From the NCBI GenBank assembly GCA_035538335.1, contig DATLKN010000047.1, positions 1 through 64,000 of the forward strand: a stretch of 64,000 nt of DNA, in the 5' to 3' direction. The DNA comes from AP-15 sp035538335. Its GTDB lineage: Bacteria; Pseudomonadota; Alphaproteobacteria; ATCC43930; CGMCC-115725. Every line of letters starts with the position of its first letter. The stretch's first letter is position 1. Positions 36,860-44,755 of the stretch are shown here, piece after piece. The notes under the pieces were generated by a model, which was not told the origin of the DNA, did no database searches, and was given only the letters and a program-made list of their open reading frames with translations. A program made the position numbers and the translations under genes.

Positions 36860-37720
36860 TCACTCTGCCGCTCTGGGCAGGGGACGGGGATAAAAACTGT
36901 CGTACAGCTCGGGGCGCTGCCACTGCTCCGACAGCACGCCTTCCTTGGCGCCGCAGGATCGCGACGAGAGAAGCCCGTCGCGCCCGGCCCGCAATTGGCG
37001 AACGCGTTCGAGGCTCGCCTCGACGACGGCCATGCCGGCGAGCGTGCTTTCGAAGAGGATCTTTTCCGGCGCCGCGACGAGCGCGAGGCCGCGGTCGTCG
37101 GGCCCGAGCAGGTTCTGCGTCGAGACGACGAGCGCCAAATTCTCGATCGCGCGCGCCCACAAGAGCGCGCGCCAAGTCTCCCACAACATCCCCTTGTTCA
37201 TGCCGGCCGGCATGAAAATCAGCTCGGCGCCGCGCAGCGCCAGCGCGCGCGTCACCTCGGGCATGTAGACTTCGCTGCACATCGCCAGCCCGACCTTGCC
37301 GTGCGCGGTGTCGAAGACCGGGTAGTCGTCGCCGGCGACGTACTGGAATTCCCAGTACTTGCCGCCGGTATAGATCCACGGCCCGTTCGGGTGGGTGCGG
37401 CGGTAGCGCGACGGCTCGCGCCCGTCCGGATAAGCGAGGCAGACGAGGTTGTAGGCGGTGGCCTTGTCGGGGTCGATCGGCTCGATCGTGCCGAAGATGG
37501 CGTGGACGCCGAATTCGGCCGCCGCCTCGACGATGCGGCCGGTCGGATCGAACCGCGCCGGCATGCGCCAGGGACCGGGATAATTTTCCGGGAAGACGAC
37601 GAAATCCGCACCCTCGCGCGCCGCCCGCTCGATCCACCGCACGGCCTCGGCGACGTTCCTCTCATCCTCGGGCGGCGGCGTCAGTACGGGCTGTACGAGG
37701 GCGATTTTGAGCCCGCTCAT
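36860..37720 (-). CDS. Carbon-nitrogen hydrolase (nitrilase superfamily) with Arg in place of the usual catalytic Lys
   Basis: 286 residues of the nitrilase fold. The catalytic Glu is in FVVFPENYPGPW and the nucleophile Cys is in VGLAMCSEVYMPEVTRALAL. The third catalytic residue, Lys, normally occurs as YRKxH; here the aligned stretch is YRRTHPNGPWIYTGG, so Arg occupies the Lys position. The rest of the fold, such as AELIFMPAGMNKGMLWETWRA, looks intact. Members hydrolyse nitriles, amides or carbamoyl groups. The ATG at 37720 has GGAG upstream; an in-frame TTG four codons earlier is weaker. Co-transcribed with the cupin. Confidence 0.82.
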   Translation of the reverse strand: MSGLKIALVQPVLTPPPEDERNVAEAVRWIERAAREGADFVVFPENYPGPWRMPARFDPTGRIVEAAAEFGVHAIFGTIEPIDPDKATAYNLVCLAYPDGREPSRYRRTHPNGPWIYTGGKYWEFQYVAGDDYPVFDTAHGKVGLAMCSEVYMPEVTRALALRGAELIFMPAGMNKGMLWETWRALLWARAIENLALVVSTQNLLGPDDRGLALVAAPEKILFESTLAGMAVVEASLERVRQLRAGRDGLLSSRSCGAKEGVLSEQWQRPELYDSFYPRPLPRAAE

Positions 37721-37832
37721 CGATGGCTCCAATTTTTCTTCGCTGCCGCACTCTAGCAGGAGAGGGGCTTGCGGCGCATGCCTGTTTCACGGCATGAGAA
37801 ATGCCGCCCTATCCTTCGAGCGGAGATCTCAG

Positions 37833-38681
37833 ATGAAACTCCTGCGCTACGGACCGGCCGGCGCGGAAAAGCCCGGCCTTCTCGACCGCGACGGCAAGAT
37901 CCGTGACCTTTCGGGGACCATCCGCGACCTCGACGGCGAGGCGCTGTCGCCTGCCGCCCTCGACCGGCTGCGCCGCCTCGATCCGGGCACGCTGCCGCTC
38001 GTTTCCGGCAGCCCGCGGCTCGGGCCCTGCGTCGCGCGGATGCCGAAATTCATCGCCATCGGCCTCAACTACCGCGACCACGCGGCGGAAACCGGCGCGG
38101 CGATCCCGAAGGAACCGATCATCTTCATGAAGGCGACCTCGTGCATCGTCGGTCCCTATGACCAGGTGATCATCCCGAAGGGCTCGGTAAAGACCGACTG
38201 GGAGGTCGAGCTCGGGGTGGTGATCGGCACCGCCGCTCGCTATGTCGCGGTGCATGACGCGCCGCGGCACATCGCCGGCTACTGCGTCGTCAACGACGTC
38301 TCCGAGCGCGAATTCCAGATCGAGCGCGGCGGCCAGTGGACGAAGGGCAAAAGCGCCGACACCTTCGGCCCGATCGGCCCCTGGCTCGTCACCGCCGACG
38401 AGGTGCCGAACCCAGGCTCGCTGCGGCTGTGGTGCGAGGTCAACGGCAAGCGCATGCAGAATGGCACGACCTCGAACCTGATTTTCCCGGTCGACCATCT
38501 CGTCAGCTATGTCAGCCATTTCATGACCTTGATGCCGGGCGACGTGATCGCCACCGGCACCCCGGCGGGGGTCGGGCTCGGCATGAAGCCGCCGCAGTTC
38601 CTGAAGCCCGGCGACCGCATGCGGCTTTCGGTCGAGGGCCTCGGCGAACAGGAGCAGCGCCTCGTCGCCTTCAGGGAATAG
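37833..38681 (+). CDS. FAH-fold protein (2-hydroxyhepta-2,4-diene-1,7-dioate isomerase-like)
   Basis: 282 residues. The fumarylacetoacetase fold core begins near residue 70: FIAIGLNYRDHAAETGAAIP, then EPIIFMKATSCIVGPYD, VKTDWEVELGVVIG (metal Glu pair), CVVNDVSEREFQIERGGQW (metal Asp) and the last signature MPGDVIATGTPAGVGLGMKP. The family includes hydratases, isomerases and decarboxylases of dicarboxylic and ring-cleavage intermediates; the exact reaction is unknown. The ATG at 37833 is preceded by GGAGATC. It is divergent from the nitrilase-like gene. Confidence 0.87.
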   Translation: MKLLRYGPAGAEKPGLLDRDGKIRDLSGTIRDLDGEALSPAALDRLRRLDPGTLPLVSGSPRLGPCVARMPKFIAIGLNYRDHAAETGAAIPKEPIIFMKATSCIVGPYDQVIIPKGSVKTDWEVELGVVIGTAARYVAVHDAPRHIAGYCVVNDVSEREFQIERGGQWTKGKSADTFGPIGPWLVTADEVPNPGSLRLWCEVNGKRMQNGTTSNLIFPVDHLVSYVSHFMTLMPGDVIATGTPAGVGLGMKPPQFLKPGDRMRLSVEGLGEQEQRLVAFRE

Positions 38682-38766
38682 CGGCGCGGCGCCGTAAACA
38701 CGCAGGCGGCGAGAAAGATGCCGGGCAGCACAATGTCGGCGCTAGCGCGAGGTGGTGGGCATACGG

Positions 38767-38772
38767 TATAAT
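38767..38772 (+). promoter_or_regulatory. Candidate -10 box of the cold-shock gene
   Basis: A perfect TATAAT lies in the 140-bp gap, 50 bases before the start codon of the cold-shock gene. No good -35 box is visible at 16-18 bp, so it may be an extended or activator-dependent promoter. The leader between it and the ATG is about 40 nt. Confidence 0.35.
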
Positions 38773-38821
38773 TAAATTGTTCCACGCGCTCGCCGCATTC
38801 AATTCTGCGTGTAGAGGACCT

Positions 38822-39337
38822 ATGTACGAGCAACGTCCCGGCCTCCTCCGCGAGGACACCCCCCCAGGTCGTCGCGCCGAGGGCAAGGTCAAATGGTTCA
38901 ACGCCAGCAAGGGTTTCGGTTTCGTGACCCTGTCCGACGGCTCGCAGGACGCCTTTCTGCCGATGGCGATACTGCGCCGCGCCGGCTATGACGATGTGCG
39001 CGAAGGCGCCTCGATCACCTGCGAGGTAGGCACCGGGGCGAAAGGGCCGCTCGTCACAAATGTGCTCAACATCGACCTGAGCACGGCGGTGACCGAGCCG
39101 GGCGCCGACCGACGGCCGACGCGCCCGTCGACGACGCTCGAGGGCGCCGTCAAATGGTTTGAGGTCGAAAAGGGCTACGGCTTCATCTCGCCCGACGGCG
39201 GCGGCAAGGATGTGTTCATCCACATCACCGCATTGCGGCGCAGCGGCGTCAACGCGCTCGGCCCCGGGCAGCGGGTGCGAGTCGACGTCATCGACGGCAA
39301 GAAAGGGCTCGAGGCCGACCGCGTCACGCTGCTGTGA
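38822..39337 (+). CDS. Double cold-shock-domain protein
   Basis: 171 residues with two CSD modules joined by a Pro/Arg/Thr-rich linker. The second has the standard RNP1 and RNP2: KWFEVEKGYGFISPDG and KDVFIHITALRRSG. The first has RNP1 KWFNASKGFGFVTLSDG, but RNP2 reads DAFLPMAIL rather than VFVHI, so its nucleic-acid binding may be altered. Family members bind single-stranded RNA or DNA and act as RNA chaperones in the cytosol. Two-domain forms are usual in alphaproteobacteria. The ATG fits the family and the promoter-like TATAAT upstream. Confidence 0.9.
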   Translation: MYEQRPGLLREDTPPGRRAEGKVKWFNASKGFGFVTLSDGSQDAFLPMAILRRAGYDDVREGASITCEVGTGAKGPLVTNVLNIDLSTAVTEPGADRRPTRPSTTLEGAVKWFEVEKGYGFISPDGGGKDVFIHITALRRSGVNALGPGQRVRVDVIDGKKGLEADRVTLL

Positions 39338-39509
39338 CGATTTTGCCGGGACGAAAATGGCGGCAAAGCTGCCGGTGCGCTATTTTATGACGCCCTCCGG
39401 CGAGGTTGACCTTCCGCCCCCGCCCTATTGCGGATAGTTTAGCCGCCACGCTTCGCAAAAGGAGGCGCCGCGTCGCGCGGCGGCTGTGCCCGATGATGGG
39501 AGCGATCCC

Positions 39510-40148
39510 ATGGATCTGAACGACACGATCCGGACCTATCGGCTGTTCTCCGGCTCGTACGACATCGTCTTCGGCCCGATCTTTCATCCCGGACGCAAGG
39601 CGGCGGTGCGCATCGCCAACGACCGGCCGGGGCAGCGGATTCTCGAAGTCGGCGTCGGCACCGGCCTGTCGCTGCCGCATTTCCGGCCCGACGCGCGGGT
39701 GACGGGCATCGACGTGTCGGCCGAGATGCTGGCGAAGGCGAAGCGCCGGGTCGAGCGGATGCGGCTCGCGCAGGTCGAGGGCCTCCTCTTGATGGACGCC
39801 GAGAACCTCGCCTTTCCCGACAATTCCTTCGATGCGGTGCTGGCGCTCTACGTCGCCTCGGTAGTGCCAGACCCGGCCCGCTTTGCCGCCGAGATGCGGC
39901 GCGTCTGCATTCCGGGCGGCACGATCGTCATCGTCAACCATTTCACCAGCGACCACGCGCTCGTGCGCTTTGGCGAAAGGCGCCTCGCGCACCTCGCCCG
40001 CCATATCGGCTTCCATGCCGATTTCCCGCTCGACCAATTTCGCCGGCAGAGCGGGCTCGCGATCCGCGAAGTGCGCCCGAGCAACCTCTTCGGCTATTGG
40101 AAGCTGCTGCGCTGCGTCAACGAGAAACCGGCCTCGGCGCCGGCGTGA
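39510..40148 (+). CDS. SAM-dependent methyltransferase, phospholipid N-methyltransferase (PmtA)-like
   Basis: 212 residues from the ATG (MDLNDTIRTYRLFSGSYD). SAM motif ILEVGVGTGLSLPHFRPDARV near residue 50, then GIDVSAEMLAKAKRRV and DAVLALYVASVVPDPARF. The N-terminal YxxxxxYDxxFGPIFHPGR pattern resembles the Rhodobacter-type phosphatidylethanolamine N-methyltransferase, which makes phosphatidylcholine from phosphatidylethanolamine. Related ubiquinone-type methyltransferases cannot be excluded. A GTG 24 bp upstream is a possible earlier start. No partner gene is nearby. Confidence 0.7.
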   Translation: MDLNDTIRTYRLFSGSYDIVFGPIFHPGRKAAVRIANDRPGQRILEVGVGTGLSLPHFRPDARVTGIDVSAEMLAKAKRRVERMRLAQVEGLLLMDAENLAFPDNSFDAVLALYVASVVPDPARFAAEMRRVCIPGGTIVIVNHFTSDHALVRFGERRLAHLARHIGFHADFPLDQFRRQSGLAIREVRPSNLFGYWKLLRCVNEKPASAPA

Positions 40149-40188
40149 CGCTCGCAGCCGTCTTAATCATTGCGGGCGAAGCGATTTT

Positions 40189-40320
40189 ATCGTCCCAGCG
40201 AAGGCCGGGACCCATGTTTCGGCTGGTCCGAACTCGCCAGCATCTGCGATAACGTAGAAACCGCTTGTTCCTATCGTGCAACGGATCGGCGGACCCCGGC
40301 CTTCGCCGGGGTGACAGGAA
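40189..40320. repeat. Dispersed repeat, family B, long copy (B3)
   Basis: ATCGTCCCAGCGAAGGCC begins one unit and GGACCCCGGCCTTCGCCGG with GTGAC ends the other, enclosing about 70 bp of AT-richer sequence. Its first frame reads FIVPAKAGTH, the typical peptide signature of this family. It separates the methyltransferase from the flavin reductase. Confidence 0.8.
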
Positions 40321-40343
40321 GTTGGACGGCGGCGGCCATCGCG

Positions 40344-40982
40344 TTACCGGCTTCTCGCCTCCCAATCGTCGAGCGACATGCGCGGCATTTCGAAAAGGTC
40401 GCTGGTGCGCGCATACCAGCCGCGCCCGTGCATGCGGGCGACCAGCCGCATCTTGTCGGTTGCCACGTAGAACCGCACGGGATCGACCAGGTCGTCGCGG
40501 ATATGGATGTGGACGACGCGGCCGACTTCGAGCACCGAGCGCGCGCCCAATGACATACCGGTCAGGCGCCGGCACTCGAAGCTGACCGGCGATTCCGCGA
40601 TGCGCGGCGGCTTGACGCCGGCCGAGGGCAGGGCCGTCAAGCGGGCGATGTCGAGTTCGCCGACGGCACTCGGGAAATCGACGGCGCAGATGTTCATGCG
40701 CTCCGCGAGCGCCTCGTCGACGAGGTTGACGACGAACTCGCCGGTGTCGCGGATGTTGCGTTCGGTGTCCTTCCAGCCGTCGCCCGTGCCTTCGCTGCCG
40801 CCGATGCCGAGGACGACGACCGGCGGGATCGAACTGACGGCATTGAAGAAGCTGAAGGGCGCGGCGTTGACGCGGCCCCGCAGATCCACCGTCGTGGCAA
40901 GCGCGATCGGCCGCGGCACGACCGTGCCGACGAGGAGCTTGTAGGCTTGCTCCTGCGGAATTTGCGCGAGATCGAAATGCAT
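40344..40982 (-). CDS. Flavin reductase family protein
   Basis: 212 residues. Split-barrel FMN-binding fold: PRPIALATTVDLRGRVNAAP near the N-terminus, FSFFNAVSSIPPVVVLGIGG, then NIRDTGEFVVNLVDEALAE and the late GRVVHIHIRDDLVD. It may supply reduced FMN to a partner monooxygenase or act as an oxidoreductase itself. It is isolated from the NtaA-type gene at 24186, so pairing is only a possibility. Start ATG at 40982. Confidence 0.85.
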   Translation of the reverse strand: MHFDLAQIPQEQAYKLLVGTVVPRPIALATTVDLRGRVNAAPFSFFNAVSSIPPVVVLGIGGSEGTGDGWKDTERNIRDTGEFVVNLVDEALAERMNICAVDFPSAVGELDIARLTALPSAGVKPPRIAESPVSFECRRLTGMSLGARSVLEVGRVVHIHIRDDLVDPVRFYVATDKMRLVARMHGRGWYARTSDLFEMPRMSLDDWEARSR

Positions 40983-41179
40983 TGTTCTTCCTCGTTGCTG
41001 CGGCCCGCCCGAAGATAGCGTGGAAACCGCGCGCGATTGACAGAAAAGCGGGGGCCGACTAGGGTCGGCCGCGCATCCGCGAGAAGGCGGACGCCTCGAA
41101 CTCCCGCCGGGGAGCCGCCAGTCCGCGAGTTTCGCGCACTGGCGTGTTTTCGTTGCGGGAAGGGATTTCGGAAAGAGCC
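40983..41179. other. 197-bp intergenic region between flavin reductase and ffh
   Basis: I see no gene. It probably holds divergent promoters. A GAAAGAG lies seven bases before the ffh ATG and serves as its ribosome site. No 4.5S RNA gene was recognised here. Confidence 0.5.
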
Positions 41180-42550
41180 ATGTTCGACAGCCTGTCAAAC
41201 CGCCTCGGCGAGGTCTTCGACCGCCTGCGCCGGCACGGCGCGCTCAGCTCTGACGACGTCGCCGCGGCGTTGCGCGAAATCCGCGTGGCGTTGCTCGAGG
41301 CCGATGTGGCGCTGCCGGTGGTGCGCGACTTCGTCGCCGCGGTACGCGAAAAGGCGGTCGGAGAGGCCGTGCTGCGCTCGGTGACGCCGGCGCAGATGGT
41401 CGTCAAGATCGTGCACGACCACCTCGTCTCGGTGCTCGGCGGCGAAGGGGGCGCGGGGCCGGGCGGCCTCGACCTCGACGCGCCGCCGCCGGTCGCGGTC
41501 ATGCTCGTCGGCCTGCAGGGCTCGGGCAAGACGACGACTGCCGGCAAGATCGCGCTGCGGCTCAAGAACCGCGAGCGCAAAAAGGTGCTGCTCGCTTCGC
41601 TCGACGTGCAGCGGCCGGCGGCGCAGGAGCAACTGGCGCAACTGGGCCGCCAGATCGGCGTCGCAAGCCTGCCGGTGGTGCGCGGCGAGCAACCGGTCGC
41701 GATCACGCGGCGGGCGCTCGATACCGGGCGCCGCGAGGGCTACGACGTCGTTCTTCTCGACACCGCCGGGCGGCTGCACGTCAACGAGGAATTGATGCTC
41801 GAAGTCGCTGCTGTACGGGCGGCGGCGGACCCGCACCAGACGCTCCTCGTCGCCGATGCGATGACCGGCCAGGACGCGGTCAACGTCGCGCACGCCTTCG
41901 GCGAGCGCGCTGGCTTGACCGGCATCGTGCTGACGCGGGTCGACGGCGACGCGCGCGGCGGCGCCGCCTTGTCGATGCGCGCGATCACCGGCAAGCCGAT
42001 CGTCTTCCTCGGCACCGGCGAAAAGCTGGAGGCGCTCGAGCCGTTTCACGCCGAGCGCATCGCCGGCCGCATCCTCGGCATGGGCGATGTCGTCAGCCTC
42101 GTCGAGAAGGCGGCCGAGACCGTCGATCGCGAGGAGGCGGAAAAGCTCGCCGCCAAGATGGAGCAAGGCAGGTTCGACCTCGACGATCTCGCCGGGCAAT
42201 TGCGGCAATTGCGCCGCATGGGCGGGATGAGCGGCATGCTCGGGCTGCTGCCCGGGATCGGCAAGGTCAAGAAGCAGCTCGCCGACGCCAATATCGACGA
42301 GCGCCTGCTGAAGCGCCAGGAGGCGATCCTCGGCTCGATGACCAAGGCCGAGCGGCGCAACCCGAAGCTTTTGAACGGCTCGCGGCGGCGGCGGATCGCT
42401 GCCGGCTCGGGCACCACGGTGCCGGAGATCAACCGCTTGTTGAAACAGTATCAGGACATGGCCGACATGATGCGGAAGATGAAGAAGCTGGGGCCGAAAG
42501 GCCTGCAGCGGCACGGGCTGGCCGGGCTGATGCCCGGCCTGCGCCATTGA
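41180..42550 (+). CDS. ffh: Signal recognition particle protein Ffh (SRP54)
   Basis: 456 residues. N domain starts MFDSLSNRLGEVFDRLRR; the G domain has GLQGSGKTTTAGKIALRL near residue 112, LLDTAGRLHVNEELM and TRVDGDARGGAALS; the M domain has Met-rich MRKMKKL and MGGMSGMLGLLPG. It binds signal peptides and 4.5S RNA and delivers ribosomes to FtsY at the membrane. The ATG at 41180 was chosen over an upstream in-frame start because it is the family start. It opens the run ffh-rpsP-rimM-trmD-rplS. Confidence 0.96.
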   Translation: MFDSLSNRLGEVFDRLRRHGALSSDDVAAALREIRVALLEADVALPVVRDFVAAVREKAVGEAVLRSVTPAQMVVKIVHDHLVSVLGGEGGAGPGGLDLDAPPPVAVMLVGLQGSGKTTTAGKIALRLKNRERKKVLLASLDVQRPAAQEQLAQLGRQIGVASLPVVRGEQPVAITRRALDTGRREGYDVVLLDTAGRLHVNEELMLEVAAVRAAADPHQTLLVADAMTGQDAVNVAHAFGERAGLTGIVLTRVDGDARGGAALSMRAITGKPIVFLGTGEKLEALEPFHAERIAGRILGMGDVVSLVEKAAETVDREEAEKLAAKMEQGRFDLDDLAGQLRQLRRMGGMSGMLGLLPGIGKVKKQLADANIDERLLKRQEAILGSMTKAERRNPKLLNGSRRRRIAAGSGTTVPEINRLLKQYQDMADMMRKMKKLGPKGLQRHGLAGLMPGLRH

Positions 42551-42563
42551 GCGGAGCAGAGAA

Positions 42564-42917
42564 ATGGCACTGAAGATTCGCCTCGCGCGCGGTGGCGCCA
42601 AGAAGCGGCCCTATTACAGCATCGTCGTCGCGGATTCGCGCAGCCCGCGCGACGGCCGCTTCATCGAAAAGCTCGGCACCTACAACCCGATGCTCGACCG
42701 CTCGCACCCCGACCGGGTGACGCTCAAGACCGAGCGGGTCTCGCATTGGCTCGGCGTCGGTGCGCTGCCGAGCGAGCGCGTCGCCCGCTTCCTGGGCGAG
42801 GCCGGCATCGCCCCGAAGCCGGCGGTGCCGAACGACCCGAAAAAGTCGCAGCCGAGGAAGAAGGCTCAGGAAAAGGCGAAGGCCGCGGCCGAGGCCGCCA
42901 AGGCCGCCGCCGGCTGA
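42564..42917 (+). CDS. rpsP: 30S ribosomal protein S16
   Basis: 117 residues; the first 80 match bS16 (MALKIRLARGGAKKRPYYSI and GRFIEKLGTYNPM). The remaining 35-residue Lys/Ala-rich tail is an extension common in alphaproteobacteria. ATG with a GGAGCAGAG ribosome site, 13 bp after ffh. The gene between it and rimM is separated by a 165-bp gap filled by repeat C4, which interrupts the usual close packing of rpsP and rimM. Confidence 0.97.
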   Translation: MALKIRLARGGAKKRPYYSIVVADSRSPRDGRFIEKLGTYNPMLDRSHPDRVTLKTERVSHWLGVGALPSERVARFLGEAGIAPKPAVPNDPKKSQPRKKAQEKAKAAAEAAKAAAG

Positions 42918-42947
42918 GCGGCCAGAATGGCCGCGCCGCTCATATTC

Positions 42948-43086
42948 TCACCCTCTCCCCCCGCTAGCGGGGGGAGAGGGCAGGGTGAGGGGGGTGTCAG
43001 CCGCCCGATACGATGTTGCCCACCTCACCCTCCCATCGCTTCGCGACGGGCCCCTCCCTCTCCCCCCGAAAGGCGGAGAGGGTGAG
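42948..43086. repeat. Dispersed palindromic repeat, family C, long copy (C4)
   Basis: The left unit is CTCACCCTCTCCCCCCGC with GGGGGGAGAGGGCAGGGTGAG, about 40 bp. After a spacer, the right unit is CACCTCACCCTCCCATCGC, CGACGGGCCCCTCCCTCTCC, and a closing GGCGGAGAGGGTGAG. The closing end contains the ribosome site and GTG start of rimM. Copy C5 near 46917 is the closest relative: both have the same two-part layout and the same right-hand unit. Confidence 0.85.
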
Positions 43087-43615
43087 TAAAAGCCGCGTCT
43101 GTCTCGGCATCGTCACGGCGCCGCATGGCGTGCGGGGTGGGGTGCGGATCAAGAGTTTCACCACCGAGCCCCGCGACATTGCGCGCTATGGCCCGCTCGA
43201 GGACGAGAGCGGCGGCGCGCGCTTTGCGCTCAATGTGATCGGCGAGGGCAAGGGCGTGCTGCTCGCGCGTCTCTCCGGCGTCGAGGATCGCGACCGTGCC
43301 GAGGCGCTGCGCGGCTTGCGGCTCTATCTGCCGCGCGAGAGGCTGCCGCAGCCGCAGGAGGAGGAATATTACCACGCCGATCTGATCGGGCTCGCCGCCG
43401 TGCTCGGCGACGGGACGCCCCTCGGCCGGGTGCGCGCGGTGTACGATTTCGGCGCCGGCGACACGCTCGAGATCGAATGCGCCGAGGGCCCGTCCCTTCT
43501 CGTGCCGTTTACCCGCGCCGCCGTGCCGGTCGTCGACATCGCCGGCGGCAAGGTGGTGCTCGACCCGCCCGAGGGGCTTGTCGACGCGGCGCCCGCGGCA
43601 GGCGAGCGGCTATGA
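43082..43615 (+). CDS. rimM: Ribosome maturation factor RimM
   Basis: 177 residues with N-terminal RimM domain (LGIVTAPHGVRGGVRIKSFT) and C-terminal PRC barrel (YYHADLIGLAAVL, LLVPFTRAAVPVVDIAGGKV). It helps 16S processing and 30S assembly by binding S19. The GTG at 43082 fits the family start with GGCGGAGAGG before it; both ribosome site and start lie at the end of repeat C4. A longer upstream frame would translate repeat sequence and is not credible. It overlaps trmD by 4 bp. Confidence 0.93.
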   Translation: MSKSRVCLGIVTAPHGVRGGVRIKSFTTEPRDIARYGPLEDESGGARFALNVIGEGKGVLLARLSGVEDRDRAEALRGLRLYLPRERLPQPQEEEYYHADLIGLAAVLGDGTPLGRVRAVYDFGAGDTLEIECAEGPSLLVPFTRAAVPVVDIAGGKVVLDPPEGLVDAAPAAGERL

Positions 43616-44319
43616 GCTGGCATGCCACGGTCTTCACGATCTTTCCCGAGATGCTGCCGGGCCCGCTCGGGTTTTCGCTCGCCGGCAAGGCCTTGCGCGG
43701 CGGGGTGTGGCAATTGGAAACGGTGGACATCCGCGCTTACGCGCGCGATAAACACCGCTCCGTCGACGATGCGCCGTTCGGCGGCGGGCCGGGGATGGTG
43801 ATGCGGCCGGACGTCCTCGACGCGGCGATCGCCGGGGCGCGCGGCCCCGGTCCCTTGATTCATCTGTCGCCGCGCGGTCGCCCGCTCGACCAGGAGCGGG
43901 TGCGCGAGCTGGCGGGGATGCCGGGGGTGAATTTGATCTGCGGCCGGTTCGAGGGCATCGACGAGCGCGTGCTCGAGGCGAACGCAGTCGAGGAAGTGAG
44001 CCTTGGCGATTTCGTGCTGTCGGGCGGCGAACCGGCGGCGATCGCGCTGATCGACGCCTGCGTGCGGCTGCTGCCGGGGGTGCTGGGGCGCGCCGAGGGG
44101 CTCGCCGAGGAGAGTTTTGCCGAGGGTCTGATCGAGTACCCGCACTACACGCGGCCGCAGCTTTGGAACGGGCGCGCCGTGCCGGAAGTGCTGGTCTCGG
44201 GGGATCACCGGCGAGTGCGCGACTGGCGCCGGGCCGAGGCGGAACGCCTGACCCGCGAGCGCCGCCCCGATCTGTGGGCGCGCCATGCCGCGGCCCGGCG
44301 CGGGGGCCGAGAACACTAG
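43612..44319 (+). CDS. trmD: tRNA (guanine-N1)-methyltransferase TrmD
   Basis: 235 residues, SPOUT fold. Catalytic and SAM knot motifs are VDDAPFGGGPGMVM near residue 52, ICGRFEGIDERVLE near 110, and SLGDFVLSGGEPAAIALIDA near 135. It methylates G37 of tRNAs for frame maintenance. The ATG overlaps the rimM stop (ATGA), giving coupled translation. Length is in the usual range (about 230-250). Confidence 0.96.
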   Translation: MSWHATVFTIFPEMLPGPLGFSLAGKALRGGVWQLETVDIRAYARDKHRSVDDAPFGGGPGMVMRPDVLDAAIAGARGPGPLIHLSPRGRPLDQERVRELAGMPGVNLICGRFEGIDERVLEANAVEEVSLGDFVLSGGEPAAIALIDACVRLLPGVLGRAEGLAEESFAEGLIEYPHYTRPQLWNGRAVPEVLVSGDHRRVRDWRRAEAERLTRERRPDLWARHAAARRGGREH

Positions 44320-44337
44320 AGGTTGCGAGGTGGAGCG

Positions 44338-44739
44338 ATGAATCTGCTCGAGGAACTGGAGCGCGAACAGGTCGAAAGACTGGTCGCCGAGCGCGGCGTG
44401 CCCAAGTTCGAGCCGGGCGATACGGTGCGCGTCAGCGTCAAGGTGGTCGAGGGCGAGCGCGAGCGCGTGCAGGCCTTCGAGGGCGTGTGCATCGCCCGCA
44501 AGAACGCCGGCGTCAATTCGAACTTCACGCTGCGCAAGATTTCCTACGGCGAGGGGGTCGAGCGCATCTTTCCGCTGCATTCGCCGCGCATCACGGCGAT
44601 CGAGGTGGTGCGGCGCGGAGTGGTGCGGCGCGCAAAGCTCTATTATCTGCGCGGACGCGCTGGCAAGCGCGCCCGCATCGTCGAACGGGCGCGCGAGGCC
44701 GGCAAGCCGGCGAACCAGCCGCCGAATGCCGGCGAATAG
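44338..44739 (+). CDS. rplS: 50S ribosomal protein L19
   Basis: 133 residues. Core bL19 motifs: PKFEPGDTVRVSVKVVEGER, ERVQAFEGVCIARKNAG, and FPLHSPRITAIEVVRRGVVRRAKLYYLR at the end of the fold (written as FPLHSPRITAIEV and RRAKLYYLR). It ends with a short basic tail. The ATG at 44338 with GAGGTGGAGCG upstream is the natural start; an in-frame GTG 15 bp before it is not needed. Neighbours trmD and leuC are 18 and 16 bp away. Confidence 0.96.
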   Translation: MNLLEELEREQVERLVAERGVPKFEPGDTVRVSVKVVEGERERVQAFEGVCIARKNAGVNSNFTLRKISYGEGVERIFPLHSPRITAIEVVRRGVVRRAKLYYLRGRAGKRARIVERAREAGKPANQPPNAGE

Positions 44740-44755
44740 CGAAGCGAGAGCAACG

